Part shown: positions 25,727-33,912 of the stretch, in pieces | Layout of the letters: every line of letters begins with the position of its first letter | Position numbering within the stretch: position 1 is the stretch's first letter | Assembly (NCBI RefSeq): GCF_002056295.1 | Contig: NZ_CP020100.1 | Span: 566,001-630,000, forward strand | Source: Halopseudomonas phragmitis | GTDB lineage: Bacteria > Pseudomonadota > Gammaproteobacteria > Pseudomonadales > Pseudomonadaceae | DNA: 64,000 nucleotides | Direction of reading: 5' to 3' | The notes under the pieces: model-generated | The model's input: only the letters and a program-made list of their open reading frames with translations | What the model was told of the DNA's origin: nothing | Database searches by the model: none | Made by a program: the position numbers and the translations under genes

Positions 25727-26821
25727 TCAGAGCGCGCCGTCGGCCGCCATCTGCATGTAGCTGGGGTCAAAACGCAGCCTGATGTTAGCGCTATCGCCCA
25801 GGGTCACGCCATTGGGGAAGCTGATGCCAACGAAATCGGCACTGGGAGCCCCCTCGCCAAGCAAGCCCTTGTCGAAGGAGAACTCACGCACGCTGTCCAT
25901 CGCCTCGACCGCCTCCGGGCTGGCAATGAAGGCCAGCGCATCGGCAGCCTGCCAGAACATCTGCATCCCCGCCAGTTGCGCCTCGTAGCCTGCCTGATCA
26001 GTGCCCGACGCCTCGCCCAAAAAGGCACGGGCCTTCTGCCCTTCTTCACTGTCAGTGCCGAGCACCGCCATCAGCTCGAACCAGGCGCCGGTCAGTGCCT
26101 TGCCCAGCGCCGGATTGGCTGCAAGCGTAGCCGTGTTGACAATGGTCAGGTCCTTGATATGCCCGGGAATCATGCTCGAATCAAACACCCGGTTGGCGCC
26201 CGGTACGCTGGCCACATCATCAAGCAGCGGGTTCCAGGTCACCACGTTGCGCACTCCCGAAGTATTGAACGCGGCCACGATATCAGCATCACCGGTATTG
26301 ACCACGGTCACATCACGCTCACGCAGGCCAACACTGTCCAGTGCCCGCGCCAGCAGATAGTGCGACACCGAAAGCTCCACCAGATTGACCTGCTGGCCCT
26401 TGAGGTCGGCAACATTGGTGCTGTCCTTCATCACCAGCCCGTCGTTGCCATTGGAGTAGTCACCAACGATCAGCGCAGTGGTATCGACACCACCGGCAGC
26501 CGGGATCGACAGCGCATCCATGCTGGTCGCCACCACCCCGTCAAACTGACCTGCGGTGTACTGGTTGATCGACTCGATGTAATCGTTGATCTGCACGATC
26601 TCGACCTCAATGTCGTACTTGTCGGCCCATTTCTTCATGATCCCCGACTCGTCGATATACAGCCACGGAATCCAGCCGGCATAGATGCTCCAGGCCAGCT
26701 TGAAGCTGTCGCGCTCCTGGGCCGAGACCACCGGGGCCGCCAGTGTCGAGGCGGCCAACGCTAACACCGCGCCCTTGGCCAAACGGCTCACACGGCGAGT
26801 AAAGGGGGTTGGCTTTTTCAT
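25727..26821 (-). CDS. ABC transporter substrate-binding protein, urea-carboxylase-associated (urea/guanidine) type
   Basis: Periplasmic binding protein of the SsuA/TauA/NMT1 fold, 364 aa. Signal peptide MKKPTPFTRRVSRLAKGAVLALAASTLAAPVVSA. The mature chain closely follows the binding protein found next to urea (now guanidine) carboxylases: LAWSIYAGWIPWLYIDESGI, IEVEIVQINDYIESINQYTAGQFDGVV, PAAGGVDTTALIVGDYSNGNDG, LVELSVSHYLLARAL, VTVVNTGDADIVAAF. No permease or ATPase lies nearby, so partners must be elsewhere in the genome. Same strand as the type III GS, but an intrinsic terminator (26869-26894) separates them; SD AGGAG precedes ATG 26821. Ligand by family memory is a urea-like cation; not proven. 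Confidence 0.85.
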   Translation of the reverse strand: MKKPTPFTRRVSRLAKGAVLALAASTLAAPVVSAQERDSFKLAWSIYAGWIPWLYIDESGIMKKWADKYDIEVEIVQINDYIESINQYTAGQFDGVVATSMDALSIPAAGGVDTTALIVGDYSNGNDGLVMKDSTNVADLKGQQVNLVELSVSHYLLARALDSVGLRERDVTVVNTGDADIVAAFNTSGVRNVVTWNPLLDDVASVPGANRVFDSSMIPGHIKDLTIVNTATLAANPALGKALTGAWFELMAVLGTDSEEGQKARAFLGEASGTDQAGYEAQLAGMQMFWQAADALAFIASPEAVEAMDSVREFSFDKGLLGEGAPSADFVGISFPNGVTLGDSANIRLRFDPSYMQMAADGAL

Positions 26822-26868
26822 GATTCAACTCCTGAATGGATTTGGGTGTTGCCTCCGGTACAGCAAAA

Positions 26869-26894
26869 GCCGCGCCAGCTTTGCCTGGCGCGGC
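26869..26894 (-). terminator. Intrinsic terminator between GS-like gene and binding-protein gene
   Basis: Perfect 10-bp GC-rich stem (GCCGCGCCAG / CTGGCGCGGC, 6-base loop) followed in the minus direction by TTTTGCTG. It starts 6 bp after the GS-like stop and lies 48 bp before the binding-protein ATG, so it should limit read-through into the downstream genes. Confidence 0.8.
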
Positions 26895-26899
26895 CGTGA

Positions 26900-28255
26900 T
26901 CAGAAAAACTTCAGATAGCGGTTCAGTTCCCAGTCCGAGACATGGGTGTGGTATTCGCTCCACTCGCGGCGCTTGAAGGTAACGAAGCTGTCGAACATCG
27001 CCGGGCCGAATACGGCTTTTGACAGGGGGTCGGCGGCAAACGCCTCAATCGCCTCGCCCAGCGTCTGCGGCAGCATCTCGATACCCAGCTCACGGACCTC
27101 GGCATCGCTGTAGTTGTACATGTTCTCGCGGTGTGGCTGGCCTGGATCGATGCCCTCGCGGATCCCTTCCAGACCCGCCGCCAGAATCAGCGCCGCGCCC
27201 AGGTAAGGGTTGCAGGCAATGTCGGCGGCGCGGCATTCGACCCGGGCACCCTGCGACGGAATGCGCAACATATTGGTGCGGTTGTTGTTGCCGTAACAGA
27301 CAAATACCGGCGCCCAGGTCGAGCCGGACATCGCCCCCTTGCGCACCAGGCGCTTGTAGCTGTTGACCGTCGGTGCAATCACCGCACTGATGGCCTTGGC
27401 ATGCTTCATGACCCCACCGATAAAGTGATAGGCCATCTGCGTCACCCCACAGCCATAGGGATCCTCGCCGGCGGCCGGATCGAACAGGTTGCGCCCGCTC
27501 TCGCGGTCGGCCAGCGACATGTTGTAGTGCGCACCACTGCCGGTCCGGTTGGCCGATGGCTTGGGCATGAAGCTGGCAAAGCCGCCGTGCTTGCGCGCAA
27601 TTTCGTTGGCCATCAGGCGGAAGAACACCAGCCGGTCGGCCATGTGCAGGGCATTGGTGTAGGTGAAATCAGTCTCGAACTGACCGTTGGCATCCTCGTG
27701 ATCGAAGGAATAGACATCCCAGCCCATGGCGTTCATGGCTTCCACCAGTTCGCCGACAATCGGCAGGTTGTCCATCAGGGTGCGCGGGTCATAGCACGGC
27801 TTGGCCAGGGTATCGCGGGCGCTGAGCGGCTCGAAGCCGCCATCTTCGGTATCACGAAACAGGAAGAACTCGGTCTCGATCCCCAGATTGAAGGTCAGCC
27901 CCATGTCGGCGGCCGCCGCCACCTGACGTTTGAGGATATTGCGTGAGCAGGCCTCGAACGGCGCCCCGTCCAGGTGCAGATCACTGGCGAACCAGGCCAG
28001 CTCCGGATTCCACGGACAGACAGTCACGGTATCGGTGTCCGGCATCGCTGCCACCTCGTTGTCGCTAATGTCCTGCGGCACTCCATCCAGCGCTGCCCCG
28101 GTGAACAGCTCAGAGCCCTTGAGCATACGCCCCAGGTGATCCAGCGGCACGAACTTGCCCTTGATCACACCATGCAGATCAACATAACCGGCCAGCGCGT
28201 ACTTCACACCTTTGGTCTGCAACGATTGCTTGAGTGCTTCAGTGGATGCGGACAT
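26900..28255 (-). CDS. glnT: Type III glutamine synthetase / gamma-glutamylmethylamide synthetase-like
   Basis: ATP-dependent ligase joining glutamate with ammonia or a small amine. 451 aa from ATG 28255 ([26 protein letters not shown]), GGAG 7-8 bp upstream. Motifs: [12 protein letters not shown] at the N-terminal domain, [19 protein letters not shown] (catalytic Glu), [30 protein letters not shown] (His/ATP), [43 protein letters not shown]. The long similarity in phrases such as [11 protein letters not shown] and [14 protein letters not shown] is to the GlnT/GmaS group (methylamine use). With an amine-type binding protein downstream and a TetR regulator, it suggests uptake and assimilation of a small nitrogen compound. 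Whether ammonia or methylamine is the substrate needs an assay. Confidence 0.88.
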   Translation of the reverse strand: MSASTEALKQSLQTKGVKYALAGYVDLHGVIKGKFVPLDHLGRMLKGSELFTGAALDGVPQDISDNEVAAMPDTDTVTVCPWNPELAWFASDLHLDGAPFEACSRNILKRQVAAAADMGLTFNLGIETEFFLFRDTEDGGFEPLSARDTLAKPCYDPRTLMDNLPIVGELVEAMNAMGWDVYSFDHEDANGQFETDFTYTNALHMADRLVFFRLMANEIARKHGGFASFMPKPSANRTGSGAHYNMSLADRESGRNLFDPAAGEDPYGCGVTQMAYHFIGGVMKHAKAISAVIAPTVNSYKRLVRKGAMSGSTWAPVFVCYGNNNRTNMLRIPSQGARVECRAADIACNPYLGAALILAAGLEGIREGIDPGQPHRENMYNYSDAEVRELGIEMLPQTLGEAIEAFAADPLSKAVFGPAMFDSFVTFKRREWSEYHTHVSDWELNRYLKFF

Positions 28256-28314
28256 GACATGACTCCAACGGTTGAACGGCGCACCCGTGGCGCCTGGTAC
28301 GAATCTTTCATTCA

Positions 28315-28338
28315 ACATACATGCCAGCATGCATGTAT
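28315..28338. promoter_or_regulatory. Palindrome in divergent promoter, candidate TetR/AcrR-type operator
   Basis: Two nested symmetries: ATACATGC (28317-28324) with GCATGTAT (28331-28338), perfect 8-bp arms; and ACATACATG (28315-28323) with CATGCATGT (28328-28336), one mismatch. The ACATACAT half-site is that of AcrR-type operators. It lies between the type III GS gene (60 bp) and the divergent hydrolase (about 70 bp), in the likely promoter for both. Confidence 0.6.
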
Positions 28339-28405
28339 AGATATTAACCAGGCACTTCGCGACCAGCCGCCGCCGCTCTCACTACGCTTTCGGGAGAAAT
28401 GGAAA

Positions 28406-29428
28406 ATGAAAGAAAATCAGCCGCTTGTGCAGACATATCGACTCGGCAACCTGACCCTGCAGAATGGCCAGACTCTGTATGACGGCCAACTTAGCTACTT
28501 GAAATTGGGTGAACTGAATGCCGCTGGCGACAACTTGATCGTACTGCCGACGTACTATGGTGGAACACACTTGGGCAATTTGCCCCTTGTTGGTGCGCAC
28601 AGCCCGCTGGACCCAGCCCGCTACTGCATCCTGATTCCCAACCTGCTCGGCAACGGTCAGTCCAGCTCACCCAGCAACAGCCCGACGCCCCAACACGCCG
28701 CACACTTTCCGGCCATCAGCCTGGCCGATAACGTGCGGGCACAGAAGCAACTGATTGAAGCACGCTTTGCCGATGCCGCCCCAGCGCTGGTGCTCGGCTG
28801 GTCGATGGGGGGCATGCAGGCGCTGCAATGGGGTTGCCTGTATCCCGAGCGGGTCAGCCGAATTCTCAGCATCTGCGCCACTGCCCGCTGCTGGCCGCAC
28901 AACCGGGTGTTTCTCGATGGCGTTGAGGCCGCCCTGACCTGCGACCCGCAATGGCAGAACGGTCACTACCAGAGCCCGCCCCGCGCCGGCCTCAAGGCCT
29001 TCGCCCGGGTCTACGCCGGCTGGGCCTACAGCCAGGCCTTCTACCGTGATGCGCTGTACCGGCAATTGGGGTTCGACAACATCGACGCTCTGCTCGCCTA
29101 CTGGGAACAGGACCACCTGGCTCAGGACGCCAACGACCTGCTGTGCATGCTGGATACCTGGCGCCGTGGCGATATCAGCGCCAACCCGCAGTTCAACACC
29201 GACTTCACCGCCGCCCTAGGCGCCATCCGGGCCAAAACCCTGATCATGCCGTGCAGCACCGACCTCTACTTCACCGCCGAGGATGCCGCCTGGGAAGCAC
29301 GGCGCATGCCTGATGCCGAACTACGAGTGCTGCACTCGGACTGGGGCCACTGCGCCGGTGCCCCGGGCCGGCACCCAGCCGACACCCGGCAAATATTGCG
29401 CGCCTGCGCCGAACTGCTGAACGCCTGA
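28406..29428 (+). CDS. Alpha/beta hydrolase, homoserine O-acetyltransferase (MetX)-like
   Basis: 340 aa from ATG 28406 with GGGAG about 10 bp upstream. Nucleophile elbow [15 protein letters not shown] (Ser at about residue 133) is the MetX-type motif; [15 protein letters not shown] is the oxyanion-hole region and [19 protein letters not shown] matches the MetX fold before the elbow. Near the C-terminus [16 protein letters not shown] carries the catalytic Asp and [12 protein letters not shown] the His. It lacks the diagnostic C-terminal extension of true MetX, so it is more likely one of the MetX-like hydrolases/acyltransferases of unknown substrate. Divergent from the GS-like gene and probably under the same operator. 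Cytoplasmic; no signal peptide. Confidence 0.85.
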   Translation: MKENQPLVQTYRLGNLTLQNGQTLYDGQLSYLKLGELNAAGDNLIVLPTYYGGTHLGNLPLVGAHSPLDPARYCILIPNLLGNGQSSSPSNSPTPQHAAHFPAISLADNVRAQKQLIEARFADAAPALVLGWSMGGMQALQWGCLYPERVSRILSICATARCWPHNRVFLDGVEAALTCDPQWQNGHYQSPPRAGLKAFARVYAGWAYSQAFYRDALYRQLGFDNIDALLAYWEQDHLAQDANDLLCMLDTWRRGDISANPQFNTDFTAALGAIRAKTLIMPCSTDLYFTAEDAAWEARRMPDAELRVLHSDWGHCAGAPGRHPADTRQILRACAELLNA

Positions 29429-29433
29429 GCCCC

Positions 29434-29850
29434 CTACTCCCCCGGCCGCTCATCCCAGAACGGTCGCTGACTTTCACGCAGGGCGTCGGCCCGGCTCAGG
29501 CCAATGTCCTTGAGCGCACCGTGGTCCATCGACGCAAGCAAACGCCGTTCATAGGCCACCCGGCGCCAACGTTGAATGCGTTGCCAGAGACGCGTGAACC
29601 AGACCTGCGGTTTGAACTGGACCTGGCAACCCACGTCAGCAGGCCGGGAACGCTGATTCAACACACCGGAGTCCACTGACGGCATTGGCGCTCGACGGTT
29701 TTGGACCGTCGATGCCCTGGACGGGCATCGTCGAGCGGCCAGGGACGGCTTCACAGCGTGTCCAGAACCGTCGAGCGTCAATGCCGTAAACACCGCACGC
29801 TCTTTGATCAGCGTTCCCCATGCACGGGGCAATAACCTTTCACCTTTCAT
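29434..29850 (-). CDS. DUF1127-containing protein with repeat-encoded insertion
   Basis: 138 aa; ATG 29850 has AGGAGG 7 bp upstream. The C-terminal 45 residues, RLWQRIQRWRRVAYERRLLASMDHGALKDIGLSRADALRE, are a DUF1127 domain (Arg-rich helix followed by L-x-D-I-G-L-S-R), a short family linked in other bacteria to RNA- and phosphate/stress-related regulation. Residues about 22-57 (LTLDGSGHAVKPSLAARRCPS...) are encoded by a 109-bp inverted-repeat element (29679-29787) and have unusual Arg/Ser composition, so the original protein was probably about 100 aa. It is divergent from a LysR gene, a pairing common for DUF1127. If the start at 29685 is used instead, the product is 83 aa, starting within the repeat. 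Confidence 0.7.
   Translation of the reverse strand: MKGERLLPRAWGTLIKERAVFTALTLDGSGHAVKPSLAARRCPSRASTVQNRRAPMPSVDSGVLNQRSRPADVGCQVQFKPQVWFTRLWQRIQRWRRVAYERRLLASMDHGALKDIGLSRADALRESQRPFWDERPGE
29679..29787. mobile_element. 109-bp inverted-repeat (MITE-like) element inside the DUF1127 gene
   Basis: Terminal arms 29679-29704 and 29762-29787 are 26-bp inverted repeats with two mismatches; an internal hairpin (29710-29730) has perfect 8-bp arms CGATGCCC/GGGCATCG. The element keeps the reading frame open through its full length. No transposase; a non-autonomous palindromic element is the best reading. Target duplication not clear. Confidence 0.7.
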
Positions 29851-29946
29851 CAGCCATCCTCCTATTCAGGATGGCGTCAGTGTCGCGCCGGGTTTAACAT
29901 CAATCCAACGAATGTTTTTTATGCAACCCATCTTAGGATTTGATGC

Positions 29947-30801
29947 ATGGCCCACTACCCCGTTATCGACAGCGAACTGCTGCGCAGCTTCGTCGCCATT
30001 GCCGACCATGGCGGCTTCACCCGCGCCGCCGAAGCCCTGAACCGTACCCAATCGGCGATAAGCATGCAGATGAAGCGCCTGGAAGATGATGTGCTGGAAC
30101 GCCCGTTGTTCCAGAAAGATGGTCGCCAGCTCAGCCTGACCGCCGAAGGTCAGTTGCTACTCGGCTATGCCCGTAGAATTCTCAAATTGCAGGGTGAAGT
30201 GCTCAACAGTCTGCGCGCGCCACACATGGTCGGCAGCGTCCGGGTCGGCACTCCTGACGACTACGTCATGCGCTTTCTGCCTGAGGTGCTGTCGCGCTTC
30301 GCCCAGGCCTACCCCATGGTCCAGGTGGAAATGCACTGTGAACCCTCGTACCAGTTGCTGCAGCGCAAGGATCTGGACCTGACCATCGTCACCCGCCAGC
30401 CGGGCCAGGAAATTGGCCAGTTGCTGCGTCAGGAGCAGATCGTCTGGGCCCAGGCCGCCGGCTTTGACCTGCACCGCAGCGACGTCTTGCCGCTGGCCAT
30501 GTTCAACGCCGACTGCTTTTGCCGCGAATGGGCCTGCAACGCCCTCGACACCATGGGCCGTGACTACCGGGTGGCCTACACCAGCCCCAGCCTCTCGGCG
30601 ATCATGGCCGTGGTTGGCGCCGGTCTGGCCTTGACCGCGCAGTTGCAGAGCCTGATACCCGCCCATATGCGGATCGTTGGCAAAGAGGAAGGATTACCCG
30701 ACATGCCCTCGGCCAGCATCGTGCTGCTGCGCAATCCACAGACCCGTTCACCCATCACCGAATGCCTGGCCGAGCATATCGCCGAAGGCTTCCGGCTCTG
30801 A
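29947..30801 (+). CDS. LysR-family transcriptional regulator
   Basis: 284 aa with the usual winged-helix at the N-terminus: LLRSFVAIADHGGFTRAAEALNRTQSAISMQMKRLEDDVLERPLFQKDGR (residues about 10-60) and a periplasmic-binding-like effector domain (VRVGTPDDYVMRFLPEVLSRFAQAYPMVQVEMHCEP, DLTIVTRQPGQEI). Start ATG 29947; another ATG at 29943 is out of frame. It is divergent from the DUF1127 gene, with 96 bp between the start codons, so it most likely controls that gene and itself. Effector unknown. Its stop (30801) abuts the stop of cysA on the opposite strand without any intergenic base. Confidence 0.92.
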   Translation: MAHYPVIDSELLRSFVAIADHGGFTRAAEALNRTQSAISMQMKRLEDDVLERPLFQKDGRQLSLTAEGQLLLGYARRILKLQGEVLNSLRAPHMVGSVRVGTPDDYVMRFLPEVLSRFAQAYPMVQVEMHCEPSYQLLQRKDLDLTIVTRQPGQEIGQLLRQEQIVWAQAAGFDLHRSDVLPLAMFNADCFCREWACNALDTMGRDYRVAYTSPSLSAIMAVVGAGLALTAQLQSLIPAHMRIVGKEEGLPDMPSASIVLLRNPQTRSPITECLAEHIAEGFRL

Positions 30802-31896
30802 TCAGCCCCAGTACAGCGTGCGCGGCTGGCCGCCCCGGGCCTCAAACAGATGACCTACATCCGGCACCGCATAGCAGCGGTCACCACGCTGTGGCTGCCA
30901 GGCATTGTATTCGGCGTGGGTAATGCCGATCTCCCACAACTCATCGGCCTGCCAACCGCACGGCCTGAGTTCCAGACGCACCTCGGCACCAATCAGATTG
31001 ATCGCCTCGACCTGTAGCGGCAGGTGGGCATGCTCAACCGCATGCAACTGCAGGCGCACCTCATGCGGGCGCAGATACAACTGCACCTCGCCCCCGGCGC
31101 CAGCCGGCTCCGGCAGACGCACCCAGCCTTCGCCCTGGCGCACTTCGCGCCCATCCAACGCCCCGGCGAACACATTCACATGCCCCAGAAAATCGAACAC
31201 GAAGCGACTGTCCGGCTTGGCATAGAGTGCCTGCGGCCGATCGACCTGTTCGATACGCCCGGCACTCATCACCACCACCTGATCGGACAGCTCCAGCGCT
31301 TCCTCCTGATCGTGGGTGACGAACACGCTGGTGAAATTCAGTTCATCGTGCAGGTTGCGTAGCCAGCGCCGCAGATCCTTGCGCACCTTGGCATCCAGCG
31401 CCCCGAACGGCTCGTCCAGCAGCAGAATGCGCGGTTGCATGGCCAGTGCCCGGGCCAGGGCGATGCGCTGCTTTTGCCCGCCCGACAGTTGCGACGGATA
31501 GCGCTCAGCCAGATGCGCCAGTTGTACCATTTCCAGCAGCTCGCCAACCCGCCGGCGAATCTCGGCCGCCGCCGGGCGCTGCTTGCGCGGCAGCACATCC
31601 AGACCAAAGGCAATGTTCTGGGCCACCGTCATGTGGCGGAACAGCGCATAGTGCTGAAACACGAAGCCGACGCGCCGCTCACGCACATGCTGGCCGGTGA
31701 CATCCTCGCCCTGAAACAGAATGCGGCCACCGTCGGCACTCTCCAGCCCGGCAATGATCCGCAGCAGAGTGGTCTTGCCCGAACCGGAGGGCCCCAGCAG
31801 CCCAACCAGCTGGCCGTCACCGATCTCCAGCGAGATGTCGTTGAGCGCCTGGAAATTGCCGAACGACTTGTTGATCCGTTCGAGGGAAATACTCAT
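30802..31896 (-). CDS. cysA: Sulfate/thiosulfate ABC transporter ATP-binding protein
   Basis: ATPase of the sulfate/thiosulfate importer. 364 aa. Walker [15 protein letters not shown] (about 33-46), Q-loop [18 protein letters not shown], signature [17 protein letters not shown], Walker [18 protein letters not shown]-loop [16 protein letters not shown]; the C-terminal regulatory TOBE-like domain ([25 protein letters not shown]) matches CysA. ATG 31896 with AGGATC upstream. It is the last gene of the sbp-cysT-cysW-cysA operon, but a 263-bp MITE now separates it from cysW; before insertion the gap would have been about 23 bp. Regulation of the whole operon by CysB is expected from the family; no site was proven. 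Confidence 0.95.
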   Translation of the reverse strand: MSISLERINKSFGNFQALNDISLEIGDGQLVGLLGPSGSGKTTLLRIIAGLESADGGRILFQGEDVTGQHVRERRVGFVFQHYALFRHMTVAQNIAFGLDVLPRKQRPAAAEIRRRVGELLEMVQLAHLAERYPSQLSGGQKQRIALARALAMQPRILLLDEPFGALDAKVRKDLRRWLRNLHDELNFTSVFVTHDQEEALELSDQVVVMSAGRIEQVDRPQALYAKPDSRFVFDFLGHVNVFAGALDGREVRQGEGWVRLPEPAGAGGEVQLYLRPHEVRLQLHAVEHAHLPLQVEAINLIGAEVRLELRPCGWQADELWEIGITHAEYNAWQPQRGDRCYAVPDVGHLFEARGGQPRTLYWG

Positions 31897-31920
31897 CAGC
31901 GAAGATCCTGTTGTTCATGC

Positions 31921-32187
31921 TAGGGTCTGTTGACGTTTCATCGCAAACCACGTTGCTGCGAAAAATGTCGCCAGGCTAGGCGTGGGACGCAGGTAATGGT
32001 CGCTCCCTTGCCAAGTCCCACAACAACGCATGGCGACATTTTACGCGCAACCCGAAGGGCCGGGCCTGTTTTTGCGCGATGCTGCGTTGCTCAATGCTTA
32101 TTTGGCCCACCAAACCTCGCATCTCGCGCCTTGCCTCGCGCAAAAACAGGCGCCGGCGCGGTTGCGATGAAACGTCAACAGACCCTA
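31921..32187. mobile_element. MITE with perfect 24-bp terminal inverted repeats and TA flanks
   Basis: Element 31923-32185 (263 bp) begins GGGTCTGTTGACGTTTCATC and ends with its exact inverse (32162-32185), 24 bp without mismatch, and is flanked by TA on both sides (31921-31922 and 32186-32187), the target duplication expected of IS630/Tc1-mariner-type transposition. Inside are further inverted pairs (GGCCTGTTTTTGCGCGA with its near inverse, AAAATGTCGCCA with TGGCGACATTTT). No transposase frame. It lies between cysW and cysA. Confidence 0.85.
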
Positions 32188-33024
32188 GGGCACCCGCTGG
32201 CGGGCCTGGCGCCATTCGACGAAACTCTTGACCAGCAGGGTCAGCAGCGCGATCCCGGCCAGCAGCGAGGCGCTGGTAAAAGCCCCGACCGCGTTGTAAT
32301 CCTGGTACAGCAGCTCGACATGCAGCGGCAAGGTATTGGTTTCGCCGCGGATATTGCCGGACACCACCGACACCGCACCGAACTCGCCGACCGCCCGGGC
32401 ATTGGTCAATACCACCCCGTAGAGCAGCGCCCACTGGATATTCGGCAGCGTTACCCGGCGAAACAGCTGCCAGCCACTGGCGCCCAGCACCACCCCGGCC
32501 TCTTCTTCCTCACGCCCCTGCTGCTGCATCAGGGGGATCAGCTCGCGGGCCACGAACGGACAAGTGACGAACACCGTGACCATGACAATGCCCGGCCAGG
32601 CGAACATCAACTGCACATCGCGCTCCATCAGCCAGCCACCGAGCCAGCCATTGCTGCCGTACAACAGCAGATAAAGCAGGCCAGCCACCACCGGCGATAC
32701 CGCGAAGGGAATGTCGATCAGGGTAATCAGCAGCTTGCGCCCAGGAAACTCGAAGCGCGTCACCAGCCAGGCCAGAAACACCCCGAACACCAGATTGATC
32801 GGCACCGTCAGCGCCGCGACGAACAGCGTCAGACTGATGGCGCGCAGGGTGTACTGGTCAGTCAGGTTGGCCCAGTAGGTCTGCACGCCACCGGAAAAGG
32901 CCTGAACGAAAATGATCACCAGCGGCATCACCAGCAACAACACGGTCAGGCTGACGGCCAGGCCGATCAGGCTCCATTTGACCCAGGGCTGGTCACCAAC
33001 CCGCATACCACCGAGTTTTTTCAT
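32185..33024 (-). CDS. cysW: Sulfate/thiosulfate ABC transporter permease CysW
   Basis: Inner-membrane permease subunit, 279 aa, six predicted helices with the cytoplasmic coupling loop EEEEAGVVLGASGWQLFRRVTLPNIQWALLYG (EAA motif). FGVFLAWLVTRFEFPGRKLLITLIDIPFAVSPVVAGLLY is typical of CysW. ATG 33024 with GAGGG upstream, 9 bp after the stop of cysT. Its TAG stop is the exact insertion point of the MITE: TA is the duplicated target and the G comes from the element, so the protein end (RQARQRVP) is unchanged. With CysT it forms the transport channel; ATP is provided by CysA. Confidence 0.95.
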   Translation of the reverse strand: MKKLGGMRVGDQPWVKWSLIGLAVSLTVLLLVMPLVIIFVQAFSGGVQTYWANLTDQYTLRAISLTLFVAALTVPINLVFGVFLAWLVTRFEFPGRKLLITLIDIPFAVSPVVAGLLYLLLYGSNGWLGGWLMERDVQLMFAWPGIVMVTVFVTCPFVARELIPLMQQQGREEEEAGVVLGASGWQLFRRVTLPNIQWALLYGVVLTNARAVGEFGAVSVVSGNIRGETNTLPLHVELLYQDYNAVGAFTSASLLAGIALLTLLVKSFVEWRQARQRVP

Positions 33025-33033
33025 CTGCAGCCC

Positions 33034-33900
33034 TCAGCGTCCATGCAGGCGGCGCAGGTAACGCGCCTGCCACAGGTTGATCGCCAGCAGCAGGAGCAGC
33101 GAGGCCAGCAGCACCACCGAGGCAATCGCGCTGGCGGCGGCATGATCAAACTCCTGCAACCGGATGAAGATCATCAGACTGGTGACTTCACTGATGTAGG
33201 GCATGTTGCCGGCGATAAAGATGATCGCGCCGAACTCGCCCAGACTGCGGGTAAACGACAACGCGATACCGGTCATCAGCGCCGGCCACAGGGCCGGAAA
33301 CAGAATGCGCCGAAACACCGTCCAGTCCGAGGCGCCCATGCTCACCGCCGCTTCTTCGTCCTCGGTCGGCAGATCCTCCAGCACCGGCTGCACAGTTCTG
33401 ACCACGAACGGCAGGCTGGTGAAAGACATGGCGATAATGATACCGATCGGAGTAAAGGCCACTTTGATGCCGAACAACGCAAACAGCTGGCCGTACCAGC
33501 CGTTTTCGGCAAACAGCGCGGCCAGGGTGATACCGGCCACCGCGGTGGGCAGGGCGAAAGGCAGATCCATGATCGCATCAACCAGGCGCTTGCCGGGGAA
33601 CTCGTAGCGCACCAGTACCCAGGCCAGCAACAGCCCGATCAAACCATTGACCAGCGAGGCGATCAGCGCCGCCCACAGGGTCACCCGGTAGGAGGCCACG
33701 ACCCGTTCGTCACTGATCACCGCCCAATACTCGGCCCAGCTCATGCCGGCACTTTCGACGATCAGACCGGTAACCGGCAGCAGCAGAACCAGGCTGATAA
33801 ACAGCAGCGAGATCCCCATACTCAAGGCAAATCCCGGCAAGACGCGCTTGCCGGGATTACTGGAGAACAACGAGGAAACGCCGCGGGGCGCTGAACTCAT
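33034..33900 (-). CDS. cysT: Sulfate/thiosulfate ABC transporter permease CysT (CysU)
   Basis: Inner-membrane permease, 288 aa, six helices. Motifs: VLPGFALSMGISLLFISLVLLLPVTGLI as the first helix, LLAWVLVRYEFPGKRLVDAIMDLPFALPTAVAGITLAALF, and the EAA loop EDEEAAVSMGASDWTVFRRILFPALWPALMTGIALSFTRSLGEFGA. The pair CysT/CysW shares this pattern but CysT carries the extra N-terminal cytoplasmic segment (about 20 residues) seen here. Located 12 bp downstream of the sulfate-binding protein gene in a single operon. Assignment CysT versus CysW rests on order and N-terminus. Confidence 0.94.
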   Translation of the reverse strand: MSSAPRGVSSLFSSNPGKRVLPGFALSMGISLLFISLVLLLPVTGLIVESAGMSWAEYWAVISDERVVASYRVTLWAALIASLVNGLIGLLLAWVLVRYEFPGKRLVDAIMDLPFALPTAVAGITLAALFAENGWYGQLFALFGIKVAFTPIGIIIAMSFTSLPFVVRTVQPVLEDLPTEDEEAAVSMGASDWTVFRRILFPALWPALMTGIALSFTRSLGEFGAIIFIAGNMPYISEVTSLMIFIRLQEFDHAAASAIASVVLLASLLLLLAINLWQARYLRRLHGR

Positions 33901-33912
33901 GCAAGACCCCGC

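Noticed and set aside
28256-28405. Possible guanidine (ykkC-type) riboswitch before the GS/binding protein unit
   Set aside because: The region is too short and has none of the conserved ACGR/GGGA-type segments; a TetR-like operator explains it better.
31930-33894. 654-codon open frame on the plus strand
   Set aside because: Runs antisense through the MITE, cysW and cysT; Gln/His/Arg-rich shadow, while both permeases on the other strand have clear motifs.
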